Shown piece by piece: positions 7,754 to 14,719 of a DNA stretch of 18,379 bases. Numbering within the stretch: the stretch's first letter is position 1; every line of letters begins with the position of its first letter. The position numbers and the translations under genes were made by a program. The notes beneath the pieces were generated by a model. That model was not told the DNA's origin and made no database searches. It worked only from the letters and a program-made list of their open reading frames with translations. Source of the stretch: JAZDGX01 sp043806645 (lineage in GTDB: Bacteria; Eisenbacteria; RBG-16-71-46; CAIMUX01; WJJG01); assembly GCA_043806645.1 (NCBI GenBank), contig JAZDGX010000243.1:1-18379 (forward strand), given 5' to 3'.

Positions 7754-9748
7754 ATGAGCGTGGCCCAGAAGCGTAGAATCCAGCGCCTGCCGGCCGAGGT
7801 GATCGGGCGCATCGCAGCCGGCGAGATGATCAGCCGCCCGGCCGCCGCGGTGAAGGAGCTCATCGAAAACGCCCTCGATGCGCAAGCGGGACGCATCACG
7901 CTGCGCGTGACCGAGGGCGTCGATCGCTGCATCGAAATCGCTGACGATGGAGCCGGCATCGCACGCGAGGAACTTGCCCTCGCACTCGAGCGCTACACGA
8001 CGAGCAAGATCGCGGGCGAAGAGGACCTCCTGCGCGTCGAGACGCTCGGATTCCGCGGGGAAGCGCTGGCAGCCATCGCGGAGATCGCGCGCGTCACCCT
8101 CATCAGCCGCACTCCGGATGGGGAGCATGCCTGGCAAGTGCGGGCCGAGGGGGGCCGCATCGGCCCTTTGGAGGCCGCCGCGCGCGCGCCCGGCACGACC
8201 GTTATCGTCGAGGACATCTTCTACAACACGCCCGTCCGCAAGCGATTCTTGAAGACCGGCCCCGCGGAAATGCGCCTCGTGCGCGAGATGGTCCAGGCCT
8301 ATGCACAGGCCTTTCCCGGACTCTCCTGGAAACTCTCGCACGACGAGCGAATCCTGATCGAGTACGCGGCCGTCCCCGACCTGCGCACGCGCCTGAGCCA
8401 GGTCCACGGAACGCGCGTAGGGGAGAGCCTGCATCCGGTCGAGAGCCGTGAGGGCGGTCTGGGGCTGCATGGATTCGTCGGTGGGCCCGAACTGGCGCGC
8501 ACCGGGACGCGGCATCAGGTGCTGTTCGTCAATGGCCGGTGGGTCGTATCGCCCTGGCTCTTCCAGGCGGTGCGGCATGCCTTCGGAGACGTGATTGCGA
8601 GTCATCAATCGCCGTGGGCGGTGCTCTTGCTCACCGTTCCTCCCGCGGAATTGGATGTCAATCTCCATCCCACCAAGCGCGAAGTCCGCTTCCTGGACGA
8701 CCGCGTGGTCTTTGCCTTCGTGCAGCGCTCCGTCCGTCCGGCGGTCGCGCGGCTCGTCCCTCGATTCTTCCTGGGCGGGGAGGGCGGGCTGAGCCCCGCT
8801 TCGGCCGCCGGCGGCCGCACTCCGGGCACGGCGGACGAGGGCGGCGACCGGAACGCATCGCCTGCGGGCCCGGGCGGGACTGCCGGTGGATCCGTGGAGC
8901 GTCCGAGTGCCGGAGCGCAGCGCCGGCAGGCCCGGGAAGAGGGCACGCCTTGGGACACTCCGCGTGCGTCCGGCACTGCTTTCTTCAGCGACATGGCGCA
9001 ACGGCTCTACGGAGCGCCCGGGCTGCCCGAGGGATTCCCGGCGGCCGGAGTGTGGGAAGGGCCGGGCGGTCTGGCGGGCGCCACCGGAGAACTTCCGCGT
9101 GAGGGAACCGACGCCGGGGAGTCGGGGCCCGGCCGCTCCGGCGGGAGCGCGGCGCGCGCAGCAGCGCAGGACGAGCTGATCTCCCTCTGGCAGCTCCACA
9201 ACCGTTATGTTCTCGCGCAGACGCGCAAGGGGCTGCTCATCATCGATCAGCATGCCGCCCACGAGCGCATTCTTTACGAACGGATTCGCGAGCGCATGCA
9301 GTCGACGGAATCGCCCGCACAGCAGTTGCTCTTTCCTGCGTTTCTCGAAGTGACCCTTGAAGAGATGGAGATCTACCGCGAGCACCAGGCCGTGCTCGCG
9401 CGGATGGGATTCGATTGCCAGGACCTCGACGAGCGCAGCGTGCTCGTGCGCGGCGTGCCGCCCCTGTGGCGGTCGCGCAGCGAGGCGCAGCTGCTGCGCG
9501 ACCTGCTTGCGGAAGCGGGCGCCATGGGCCTGCGCGAGGGCGAGACGCTGGAGGGCTTGGCGCGCGCTTTCGCCTGCCAGGCGGCGATCAAGGCGAATGA
9601 ACCGCTGAGCGTCGAAGAGATGAATCGTCTGGTCGACGAGCTCTTCGCGACCCAGCTTCCGCACGGGGATCCGCACGGCAGGCCGACCTTCGTCTTCCTC
9701 TCGCTCTCCGATCTCGATCGTCGCTTCGGTCGTTCGGGCGGGGGATGA
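7754..9748 (+). CDS. mutL: DNA mismatch repair protein MutL, endonuclease type
   Basis: A 664-residue MutL. The GHKL ATPase domain is complete: KELIENALDA (34-43, Glu35 catalytic, Asn39 for magnesium), DDGAGI (64-69), TLGFRGEAL (97-105) and APGTTVIVEDIFYNTP later. Residues of about 345-470 form a Gly/Ala/Pro-rich linker. The C-terminal dimerisation/nuclease domain carries DQHAAHERILYE (498-509), the exact DQHA-x2-E-x4-E nicking motif of PMS2 and Bacillus-type MutL, then ACQAAIKAN (607-615), DPHGRP (639-644) and a final FGR. The zinc-site motif normally reads CPHGRP, so Cys is replaced by Asp639. A GAGGAG site lies about 12 bases before the ATG, slightly far. No mutS or mutH is in the window. 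The stop overlaps miaA by ATGA, matching the widespread mutL-miaA pairing. Confidence 0.95.
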   Translation: MSVAQKRRIQRLPAEVIGRIAAGEMISRPAAAVKELIENALDAQAGRITLRVTEGVDRCIEIADDGAGIAREELALALERYTTSKIAGEEDLLRVETLGFRGEALAAIAEIARVTLISRTPDGEHAWQVRAEGGRIGPLEAAARAPGTTVIVEDIFYNTPVRKRFLKTGPAEMRLVREMVQAYAQAFPGLSWKLSHDERILIEYAAVPDLRTRLSQVHGTRVGESLHPVESREGGLGLHGFVGGPELARTGTRHQVLFVNGRWVVSPWLFQAVRHAFGDVIASHQSPWAVLLLTVPPAELDVNLHPTKREVRFLDDRVVFAFVQRSVRPAVARLVPRFFLGGEGGLSPASAAGGRTPGTADEGGDRNASPAGPGGTAGGSVERPSAGAQRRQAREEGTPWDTPRASGTAFFSDMAQRLYGAPGLPEGFPAAGVWEGPGGLAGATGELPREGTDAGESGPGRSGGSAARAAAQDELISLWQLHNRYVLAQTRKGLLIIDQHAAHERILYERIRERMQSTESPAQQLLFPAFLEVTLEEMEIYREHQAVLARMGFDCQDLDERSVLVRGVPPLWRSRSEAQLLRDLLAEAGAMGLREGETLEGLARAFACQAAIKANEPLSVEEMNRLVDELFATQLPHGDPHGRPTFVFLSLSDLDRRFGRSGGG

Positions 9749-10701
9749 GCCGCGTGTCCGTCGCGACGCATGCTGCCCTGATCTTCGTTGTCGGCCCCAC
9801 GGCCGTCGGCAAGACTGCGGTAGCCCTGATTCTGGCCCGCCGGATCGGCGCGGAGATTCTGTCCATCGACTCGCGCCAGGCCTACCGGCATCTCGACATC
9901 GGAACGGCCAAACCCACGCCGGAGCAACGGGCGGCCGCCGCGCATCATCTCCTCGATCTGTTCGATCCGCGTGAGGCCGCCTCGGCCGAGGAGTTCGCCC
10001 GGCGCTATCGCGAGGCGTTGCACGGGATCCGCACTCGCGGCAAGGCCGCACTGGCCGTGGGCGGGTCGGGATTGTATGTCGATGCGTGCCTCGGCCGCCT
10101 CGATGCTCTGCCTCCCGCCGACGCGCAGATTCGGGCCGCGCACGAACGCATTCGGGACGCCGAGGGTGCCGAGGCCTTGCACCGGCGGCTCGCGCAGGCG
10201 GATCCCGCGACGGCGGCACGCCTGGCGCCGCGGGATTTCCAGCGCGTGAGCCGGGCGCTGGAAGTGCAGGCCTTGACCGGCCGACCGCTCAGCCGGCTGC
10301 AGACGCGCGGCGGCGGACGCATGGATCTCTCGGCGGGCCCACCCATGCTGCTTCTCTCGCGGGAAAGGAGCGACCTCGACCAGCGCATTCATGAGCGCGC
10401 GCAGGCGATGATCGACGCGGGACTGCTCGATGAAGTCACCCGGCTACTCGCGGCCGGCGTCCCCGCCTCGTCTTGCGCGCTGGAAGCGATCGGCTATACC
10501 GAGTTCGCCCGGGCGCTCGCGGGGGAGGTGACGATGGAGAGCGCCCTCGAGGGCTTCTTGCAACGCACGCGGCGCTACGCCCGGCGTCAGATGGCCTGGT
10601 TTCGAAACCGCTATGCGGGAGTCCGTGAGGTTTCGGTCTCCCGCGATGAGGAGCCCGAGGAAACCGCCGGGCGGATCCTGAGGCTTTTGGGCGAGGCATG
10701 A
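9745..10701 (+). CDS. miaA: tRNA dimethylallyltransferase MiaA
   Basis: A 318-residue enzyme that transfers a dimethylallyl group to A37 of tRNAs reading UNN codons. The P-loop VGPTAVGKTAVAL is at 16-28, the substrate motif DSRQAYRHLDIGTAKP at 42-57, GGSGLYVDA (usually GGTGLY) at 106-114, IGYTEF at 249-254 (the family normally has Lys in place of Thr), and RTRRYARRQMAWFR at 274-287. Length is normal. Its ATG overlaps the mutL stop, so it is translationally coupled to mutL. Downstream there is a small hairpin and a C-rich tract before the tRNA-Gly promoter, which probably marks the end of the nadB-miaA transcription unit. Confidence 0.96.
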   Translation: MSRVSVATHAALIFVVGPTAVGKTAVALILARRIGAEILSIDSRQAYRHLDIGTAKPTPEQRAAAAHHLLDLFDPREAASAEEFARRYREALHGIRTRGKAALAVGGSGLYVDACLGRLDALPPADAQIRAAHERIRDAEGAEALHRRLAQADPATAARLAPRDFQRVSRALEVQALTGRPLSRLQTRGGGRMDLSAGPPMLLLSRERSDLDQRIHERAQAMIDAGLLDEVTRLLAAGVPASSCALEAIGYTEFARALAGEVTMESALEGFLQRTRRYARRQMAWFRNRYAGVREVSVSRDEEPEETAGRILRLLGEA

Positions 10702-10708
10702 GACCTGA

Positions 10709-10724
10709 GTCGCTTCGGAGCGAC
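10709..10724 (+). other. Short perfect hairpin after miaA
   Basis: GTCGCT (10709-10714) and AGCGAC (10719-10724) pair perfectly around the four-base loop TCGG, eight bases after the miaA stop. There is no following T run, so it is not a standard intrinsic terminator; it may protect the 3' end of the transcript or pause polymerase before the C-rich tract. Confidence 0.45.
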
Positions 10725-10744
10725 CGTCGCGTAGACGCCTCTTG

Positions 10745-10856
10745 GCGCCCAGGCCCCCCAGTCCCAGGCCCAGCCCCCGTCCCAGCGCCAGGCCCCCAGG
10801 ACCAAGCCCACCAGCCCCAGTCTACCAGCCCCAGCCTAAGCCCCTGTCCCAGGCCC
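10745..10856 (+). repeat. C-rich, G-poor degenerate CCCAG repeat tract; possible Rho-utilisation region
   Basis: This non-coding stretch is built of loosely repeated CCCAG/CCAGG words, including a near-perfect 14-base tandem pair (CCAGCCCCAGTCTA at 10811-10824 and CCAGCCCCAGCCTA at 10825-10838). Hand count over 10741-10860 gives 64 C, 28 G, 19 A and 9 T, unlike the neighbouring genes, where G and C are balanced. High C with low G and few stable hairpins downstream of a stop codon is the known composition of Rho loading sites, and the tract lies between miaA and the tRNA-Gly promoter. It could equally be a decayed repeat or, on the other strand, a G-rich quadruplex-prone element. The rut interpretation is inference. 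Confidence 0.5.
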
Positions 10857-10908
10857 CGGGCGTTGCTCCGAGAGCAGGGCCGGGGGCAGTCCCGCCCCGA
10901 AGATCCCA

Positions 10909-10938
10909 TTGACACGGCAGCGGGGGATTCCTTACCGT
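10909..10938 (+). promoter_or_regulatory. Promoter of tRNA-Gly
   Basis: A perfect -35 TTGACA (10909-10914) is followed after 18 bases by TACCGT (10933-10938; three of six to TATAAT). Transcription would begin about 10945, a few bases before the mature tRNA at 10951. Perfect -35 boxes are rare in such GC-rich sequence, so this is probably a real strong promoter. The -10 is weak and G/C-containing, as is common for GC-rich genomes. Confidence 0.6.
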
Positions 10939-10950
10939 ACAGGTGGTTGG

Positions 10951-11025
10951 GCGGGTGTAACTCAGTGGTAGAGTATCAGCTTCCCAAGCTGAGAGTCGCG
11001 GGTTCAACCCCCGTCACCCGCTCCA
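10951..11025 (+). tRNA. tRNA-Gly (anticodon CCC), CCA encoded
   Basis: A full cloverleaf is visible. The acceptor GCGGGTG pairs with CACCCGC (11015-11021); the D stem is ACTC/GAGT; the anticodon stem TCAGC/GCTGA encloses TTCCCAA with anticodon CCC at 10983-10985; the T arm is GCGGG-TTCAACC-CCCGT. The discriminator is T (U73), the bacterial glycine identity base, and CCA follows in the DNA. It reads GGG codons. It stands alone with its own promoter and an intrinsic terminator. Confidence 0.96.
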
Positions 11026-11040
11026 TCCCGTAGACATCGT

Positions 11041-11074
11041 CCGGGGGTCGGAGGAATCTCCGGCCCCCGGTTTT
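11041..11074 (+). terminator. Intrinsic terminator of tRNA-Gly
   Basis: CCGGGGGTCGGAG (11041-11053) pairs with CTCCGGCCCCCGG (11058-11070), a 13-bp stem with one G-U pair and a GAAT loop, followed directly by TTTT. It begins 15 bases after the encoded CCA. Confidence 0.85.
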
Positions 11075-11130
11075 CATGATCGGGCCGGAGAGCCGCGTGG
11101 AAATGCGTCCTTGCTCGCGACGAGAAGGCC

Positions 11131-11156
11131 GGCTTCGAAGCCATAAACCCGCGGGT
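11131..11156 (+). promoter_or_regulatory. Two adjacent perfect palindromes upstream of the DUF512 gene
   Basis: GGCTTCGAAGCC (11131-11142) and ACCCGCGGGT (11147-11156) are both perfect inverted repeats, separated by four A/T-rich bases (ATAA). They lie 28-53 bases before the chosen GTG start of the operon's first gene, where a promoter or operator is expected. CATAAA (11142-11147) could be a -10 element but no good -35 is seen. Function is inferred from position only, and chance palindromes are common in GC-rich DNA. Confidence 0.35.
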
Positions 11157-11183
11157 GCGGCGGGAACAGGGAACGAGTCCTCC

Positions 11184-12590
11184 GTGAAGATCCATGCGGT
11201 CGATGATGCATCCCCGGCCGGGAGAGCGGGTGTGCGGGCGGGCGACGAGTTGGTCTCCGTCAACGGCGTCCCGATCCGCGACGGACTGGACTACCTGTTC
11301 GCGAGCGCGGCCCCGCGCCTGCTCTTGCGCATCCGCCGCGCGGACCATGCAAGGGTCGTCCGCATCGTCCTGCGGCGTGATCCCGGGCTGGACTTGGGCA
11401 TCGAGCTTTCAGTGGATCCGGTGCGGCGCTGCGGGAACAACTGCATCTTCTGCTTCATCGACCAGAATCCCAAGGCGTTGCGGAGAAGCCTTCACGTAAA
11501 AGATGAAGACTACCGCCTCTCGCTCCTCTTCGGAAACTACGTCACGCTGACGAACGTGAGGCCCTGGGAGGTCGAACGCATCCTCAGCCAGCGCATCAGC
11601 CCGCTCTATGTATCGGTGCACGCGACCCGCCCGGAAGTCCGCCGCGCGCTGCTGCGCTGCCCGCGCGGGGCGGAGATTCTGCCGCTCCTGCGCCGCCTCG
11701 TCGCCGGCGGCATCCGGCTTCACGCGCAGATCGTGGTCGTCCCCGGCTACAATGACGGCGCGGTGCTCGATGAAACGCTGAACGATCTGGAAGACTTGCA
11801 TCCGGGACTGCGCAGCGTCGCCGTCGTTCCCGTCGGACTGACACGCCATCGACGGACGCTGCCTCCGTTGCGGATGGTCCGCCGCACTCTTGCGCGGTGC
11901 ATCGTCGCGGAAATAGAGGCGCGCCAGCAACGTGCCCTGCGCGCCCGCGGCACGCGCCTTCATTTCCTGGCCGACGAGTTCTATCTGCTGGCAGAAAAGG
12001 ACCTGCCCGCCTACGACTCCTACGAGGACTTTCCGCAGATCGACAACGGCGTGGGGATGCTTCGCGATTTCGAGTTGCGATTGAAGCGCATGCGCAGGCT
12101 TTTTCCCGCACTATCGAATGCGCCCCGGAAGACGGGGGCGAAATCCGGTTCCGCAGGGGTCCGCTCCCGCGTGCTCCTGGCCAGCGGGATTCGCTTCGCC
12201 TCCTGGCTGGAACGCTGGGTGAGCGCTGCGCTGGCCCGCACAGGCGAGGGTGAGCGCGTCGAGACCGCCGTCCTGGCCATCCAGAACCGCCTCTTCGGCC
12301 GCAGGGTCACGACCGCGGGGCTTCTCGCGGGGCGTGACGTCGCGGAGGCGTTCGCCAGGCAGGGGCGATTCGATCTGGCGGTCCTGCCGCCGGAGATGTT
12401 CAATGCCGATGGTCTGACCCTGGACGGGATCGGCCTGCAGGAGCTGGCGACAGCCATCGGGGGCCCCGTGCAGATCGGCTTGGGAAGCAGCAGCCGCCGC
12501 GTGGCTGCCACGAGCGGTCCGGCGCCACGCTGCCGCCCGGCCCGAAGCGCAACGACCGCAGCGAAAGGACCTGCATGCGGCTGCCTTTGA
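11184..12590 (+). CDS. DUF512 (TIGR03279-like) PDZ/radical-SAM-type Fe-S protein
   Basis: A 468-residue member of the DUF512 family of putative Fe-S oxidoreductases; biochemical role unknown. A PDZ-like N-terminus (SPAGRAGVRAGDELVSVNGV) leads to the cluster motif CGNNCIFCFIDQNPKALRRS, with Cys83, Cys87 and Cys90 in CX3CX2C spacing, then VKDEDYRLSLLFGNYVTLTN, all family hallmarks. The C-terminal DUF512 part includes HFLADEFYLLAEKDLP and YDSYEDFPQIDNGVGM. I chose GTG at 11184 because family members begin just before the PDZ strand; in-frame starts at 11076, 11097 or 11103 would add a basic unconserved leader crossing two palindromes. Ribosome site is weak. The last 16 bases overlap der. Linkage to der, plsY and gpsA also occurs in Clostridia, which points to a housekeeping role. 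Confidence 0.88.
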   Translation: MKIHAVDDASPAGRAGVRAGDELVSVNGVPIRDGLDYLFASAAPRLLLRIRRADHARVVRIVLRRDPGLDLGIELSVDPVRRCGNNCIFCFIDQNPKALRRSLHVKDEDYRLSLLFGNYVTLTNVRPWEVERILSQRISPLYVSVHATRPEVRRALLRCPRGAEILPLLRRLVAGGIRLHAQIVVVPGYNDGAVLDETLNDLEDLHPGLRSVAVVPVGLTRHRRTLPPLRMVRRTLARCIVAEIEARQQRALRARGTRLHFLADEFYLLAEKDLPAYDSYEDFPQIDNGVGMLRDFELRLKRMRRLFPALSNAPRKTGAKSGSAGVRSRVLLASGIRFASWLERWVSAALARTGEGERVETAVLAIQNRLFGRRVTTAGLLAGRDVAEAFARQGRFDLAVLPPEMFNADGLTLDGIGLQELATAIGGPVQIGLGSSSRRVAATSGPAPRCRPARSATTAAKGPACGCL

Positions 12591-13927
12591 TCGCGTTGGT
12601 CGGCCGGCCCAATGTCGGGAAGTCGACGCTGTTCAATCGCCTCCTCGGCCGGCGCCACGCGGTGGTCGACGACACGCCGGGCGTTACCCGCGATCGCAAT
12701 GCCGCCGTGGGAGATTGGGCCGGACGCGGCTTCTATCTCGTCGACACGGGCGGCTGGTACCCGGGCGCCACCGAGGGCATGGAGGCGCGCGTCGCCGAGC
12801 AGGTGCTGGCGGCGCTGGCTGAATGCGACCTCGTCTTGTTCGTCGTCGACGCGCGTGAGGGACTCCAGCCCTTGGATGAAGAGATCTCACGCCGGCTGCA
12901 TCAGTTGATTCCTGCTTCGCGCCTCGTCCTGCTCGTCAACAAGGCGGATGGGGAGCGCTGGGAGCTTCACGCGCACGAGTTCCAGGCCCTGGGATGGCCC
13001 GCGCTCCACGCCGTCTCCGCCACGGAAGGGCGCGGGGTAGGTGAGGTTCTGGATGCCGTGATCGGCGCGTTGCCGGAGGCTGGCAGCGTGACCGAGCCCC
13101 AGGACGGCATCCGCGTCGCCCTGCTCGGCCGGCCGAATGTCGGCAAGTCGAGTCTCGCCAACCGGCTTCTCGGCGAGGATCGCGTCATCGTCGACGCCAA
13201 GCCGGGAACGACCCGCGATGCGATCGATGTACCGATGCGCTGGCACGGCCAGACGATCTGGCTGATCGACACCGCGGGGCTCCGCCACCAATGGGATAGG
13301 CTGCCGACCTTCGAGTTCTACGCCGCCCTGCGGAGCATCCGGGCGATGGAGCGCAGCCAGATTGCGCTGCTCGTGCTTGACGCCTCGCAACCCGTCGAGC
13401 GGCAGGATCAGCGCATCGCCTCGTTGATTGAGGAAAGCGGCCGCTCGGCGTTGATCGTGCTGAACAAATGGGACCTCGTGGCGAAAGACTCGCTCACCTC
13501 GGCCCATCGCGAGAAGGATCTGCGCGAGGAGCTGCGCGCCCTCAGCTATGCCCCGGTGCTCTTCGTCTCGGCGCTTTCGGGGCAGCGCATCAATCGCATT
13601 CCGGAGAGCATCGCGGCGGTCCACGAGACCTCGCTCAAGGTGGTCAAGACCGCCGAGGTCAATCAGGTTCTCGAGCGGGCGGTGGATGCCAGCGCACCGC
13701 GCGTGCGCCGGGGCAAGCTGCGTCCGCGCATTCTCTATGCGACCCAGATTCGCAGCGGCCCTCCGACTTTTGCGCTCTTCGCGCGCCACTCTGAGGGAGT
13801 GAGCGCCGAGTATCTGCGCTACCTGAGCCGCAGATTCCGGGAGGCCTTTGGCTTCGAGGGTTCGCCGATTCTCTTCCGCGTGCGCGAAGCCACGGGCCGG
13901 CGGGCGCAGCGGCCCGGAGGAGCGTGA
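12575..13927 (+). CDS. der: Ribosome-associated GTPase Der (EngA)
   Basis: A 450-residue double GTPase needed for 50S subunit assembly. Two G domains are complete: GRPNVGKS at 10-17 and 185-192, DTPGVTRD (33-40) and KPGTTRD (209-215), DTGG (57-60) and DTAG (232-235), NKAD (122-125) and NKWD (297-300), each with a VSA-type G5. A KH-like C-terminal domain follows (RGKLRPRILYATQ, PTFALFARH). The second-domain switch II region reads LRHQWDRLPTFEFYA, diverging from the more usual basic RRK form with a VExYS segment. Start ATG has AAAGGA five bases upstream and lies inside the end of the DUF512 gene. A 30-base segment of its coding end is repeated just after the stop. Confidence 0.96.
   Translation: MRLPLIALVGRPNVGKSTLFNRLLGRRHAVVDDTPGVTRDRNAAVGDWAGRGFYLVDTGGWYPGATEGMEARVAEQVLAALAECDLVLFVVDAREGLQPLDEEISRRLHQLIPASRLVLLVNKADGERWELHAHEFQALGWPALHAVSATEGRGVGEVLDAVIGALPEAGSVTEPQDGIRVALLGRPNVGKSSLANRLLGEDRVIVDAKPGTTRDAIDVPMRWHGQTIWLIDTAGLRHQWDRLPTFEFYAALRSIRAMERSQIALLVLDASQPVERQDQRIASLIEESGRSALIVLNKWDLVAKDSLTSAHREKDLREELRALSYAPVLFVSALSGQRINRIPESIAAVHETSLKVVKTAEVNQVLERAVDASAPRVRRGKLRPRILYATQIRSGPPTFALFARHSEGVSAEYLRYLSRRFREAFGFEGSPILFRVREATGRRAQRPGGA
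13812..13841 (+). repeat. Direct repeat copy 1, within der
   Basis: Thirty bases encoding LRYLSRRFRE of Der, beginning ATCTGCGCTACCTGAG. They recur with one mismatch (base 17, C versus G) at 13927-13956, 115 bases away. In this copy the internal inverted repeat has one mismatch in its eight-base arms. Confidence 0.9.
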
Positions 13928-13956
13928 TCTGCGCTACCTGAGGCGCAGATTCCGGG
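13927..13956 (+). repeat. Direct repeat copy 2, der-plsY junction, forming a perfect hairpin
   Basis: The second copy starts at the last base of the der stop codon and fills nearly all of the 36-base gap before plsY. Its single difference from copy 1 makes the arms ATCTGCGC (13927-13934) and GCGCAGAT (13943-13950) perfectly complementary around TACCTGAG. No T run follows, so readthrough into plsY is expected; the hairpin could tune the downstream genes. Confidence 0.9.
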
Positions 13957-13963
13957 CGGGGCG

Positions 13964-14719
13964 ATGTCCGGCACGTGCGAGAGCGGGATCATGGATAAGA
14001 CACTCGACGCAAGGATCGTCAAGACGATCGCGCCTCCCGGGACGGTCGCGATTTCCCCGGCCGCCGCGGGCACTGCGGCCCCTGTCGCCGCGGCCGTCGC
14101 CGCGACGGGCCCGCTCGGACTGGCCCTGCTCGCATTCCTGGTTGGCTCGGTCCCCTTTGGCGCGCTCTTCGCCCGCATCCGGCGGATCGACATCCGCTCC
14201 CATGGCAGCGGCAATCCCGGGGCGACGAACGTGCTGCGCGTGATGGGTCTTGGATGGGGCCTGGCGACGCTGCTGCTCGACATCGGCAAGGGCTGGCTGG
14301 CGGCCGGCCCCCTCGTCTGGTGGTCCGGTGCGCACGAGGCGACGGCTTCCCTGGGACCTCTGCTTGCCGGACTGTGCGTCGTCGCCGGGCATCTCTACAG
14401 CCCCTGGATGCGCTTCCGAGGGGGCAAGGGGGTCGCCGCGGCGGTCGGATGCTACCTGGCGATTTCCCCCGCCGCGGCCTTGCTCGCCGCCGCTCTCTTC
14501 GTGCTGGTAGTGGCCGCCACGAGGATCGTCTCGCTCGGCTCGCTGGCGATGGTGGCGGGCTTCCCTCCGGCCGTGCTTCTGCTAGGCTCAACGACGCCGA
14601 CCCTCCAGACCGCCGCCTGGGGTGCCGTGCTCGCTCTATGGATCGGCTGGCGGCATCGCGCCAATCTCATCCGGGTGGCGCACGGCACGGAGAGCCGCAT
14701 CGGCGGGAGAAGGCGATGA
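13964..14719 (+). CDS. plsY: Acyl-phosphate:glycerol-3-phosphate acyltransferase PlsY
   Basis: A 251-residue polytopic membrane enzyme that acylates glycerol 3-phosphate with acyl phosphate, the first step of phospholipid synthesis. Conserved loops are visible: GSVPFG (61-66), GSGNPGATNVLR (81-92), LLLDIGKG (103-110) and GHLYSPWMRFRGGKGVAAAV (142-161), set between hydrophobic helices. Typical PlsY proteins are about 200 residues and begin just before the helix seen here at 51-63; this frame has an extra Ala/Pro-rich 48-residue N-terminus. Starts at 13964 and 13991 (both ATG) are possible, and the true start may be later, so the left boundary is uncertain. The stop overlaps gpsA as ATGA, joining two consecutive glycerol-3-phosphate enzymes. 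Confidence 0.9.
   Translation: MSGTCESGIMDKTLDARIVKTIAPPGTVAISPAAAGTAAPVAAAVAATGPLGLALLAFLVGSVPFGALFARIRRIDIRSHGSGNPGATNVLRVMGLGWGLATLLLDIGKGWLAAGPLVWWSGAHEATASLGPLLAGLCVVAGHLYSPWMRFRGGKGVAAAVGCYLAISPAAALLAAALFVLVVAATRIVSLGSLAMVAGFPPAVLLLGSTTPTLQTAAWGAVLALWIGWRHRANLIRVAHGTESRIGGRRR

Noticed and set aside
6965..10219. Minus-strand ORF of 1084 codons opposite GT9, mutL and miaA
   Set aside because: Very long antisense frames arise in GC-rich coding DNA because stops are rare. No domain, no ribosome site, and three well-identified genes occupy the other strand.
10741..10860. CRISPR-like or tandem protein repeat reading of the CCCAG tract
   Set aside because: Units vary in length and sequence, there are no unique spacers of constant size, and no cas genes are present.
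10698..11033. Plus-strand ORF of 111 codons rich in Pro
   Set aside because: It overlaps the miaA stop, then passes through the C-rich tract, the promoter and the whole tRNA-Gly; composition, not coding, explains the open frame.
10976..11263. Minus-strand ORF beginning in DUF512 and ending VEPATLSLGS
   Set aside because: It runs antisense through the terminator and tRNA-Gly; the ending is a typical antisense-tRNA peptide.
14254..14715. Possible N-terminal extension of GpsA by 154 codons
   Set aside because: It lies out of frame within plsY and reads as Arg/Gly-rich noise; GpsA begins canonically at 14716.
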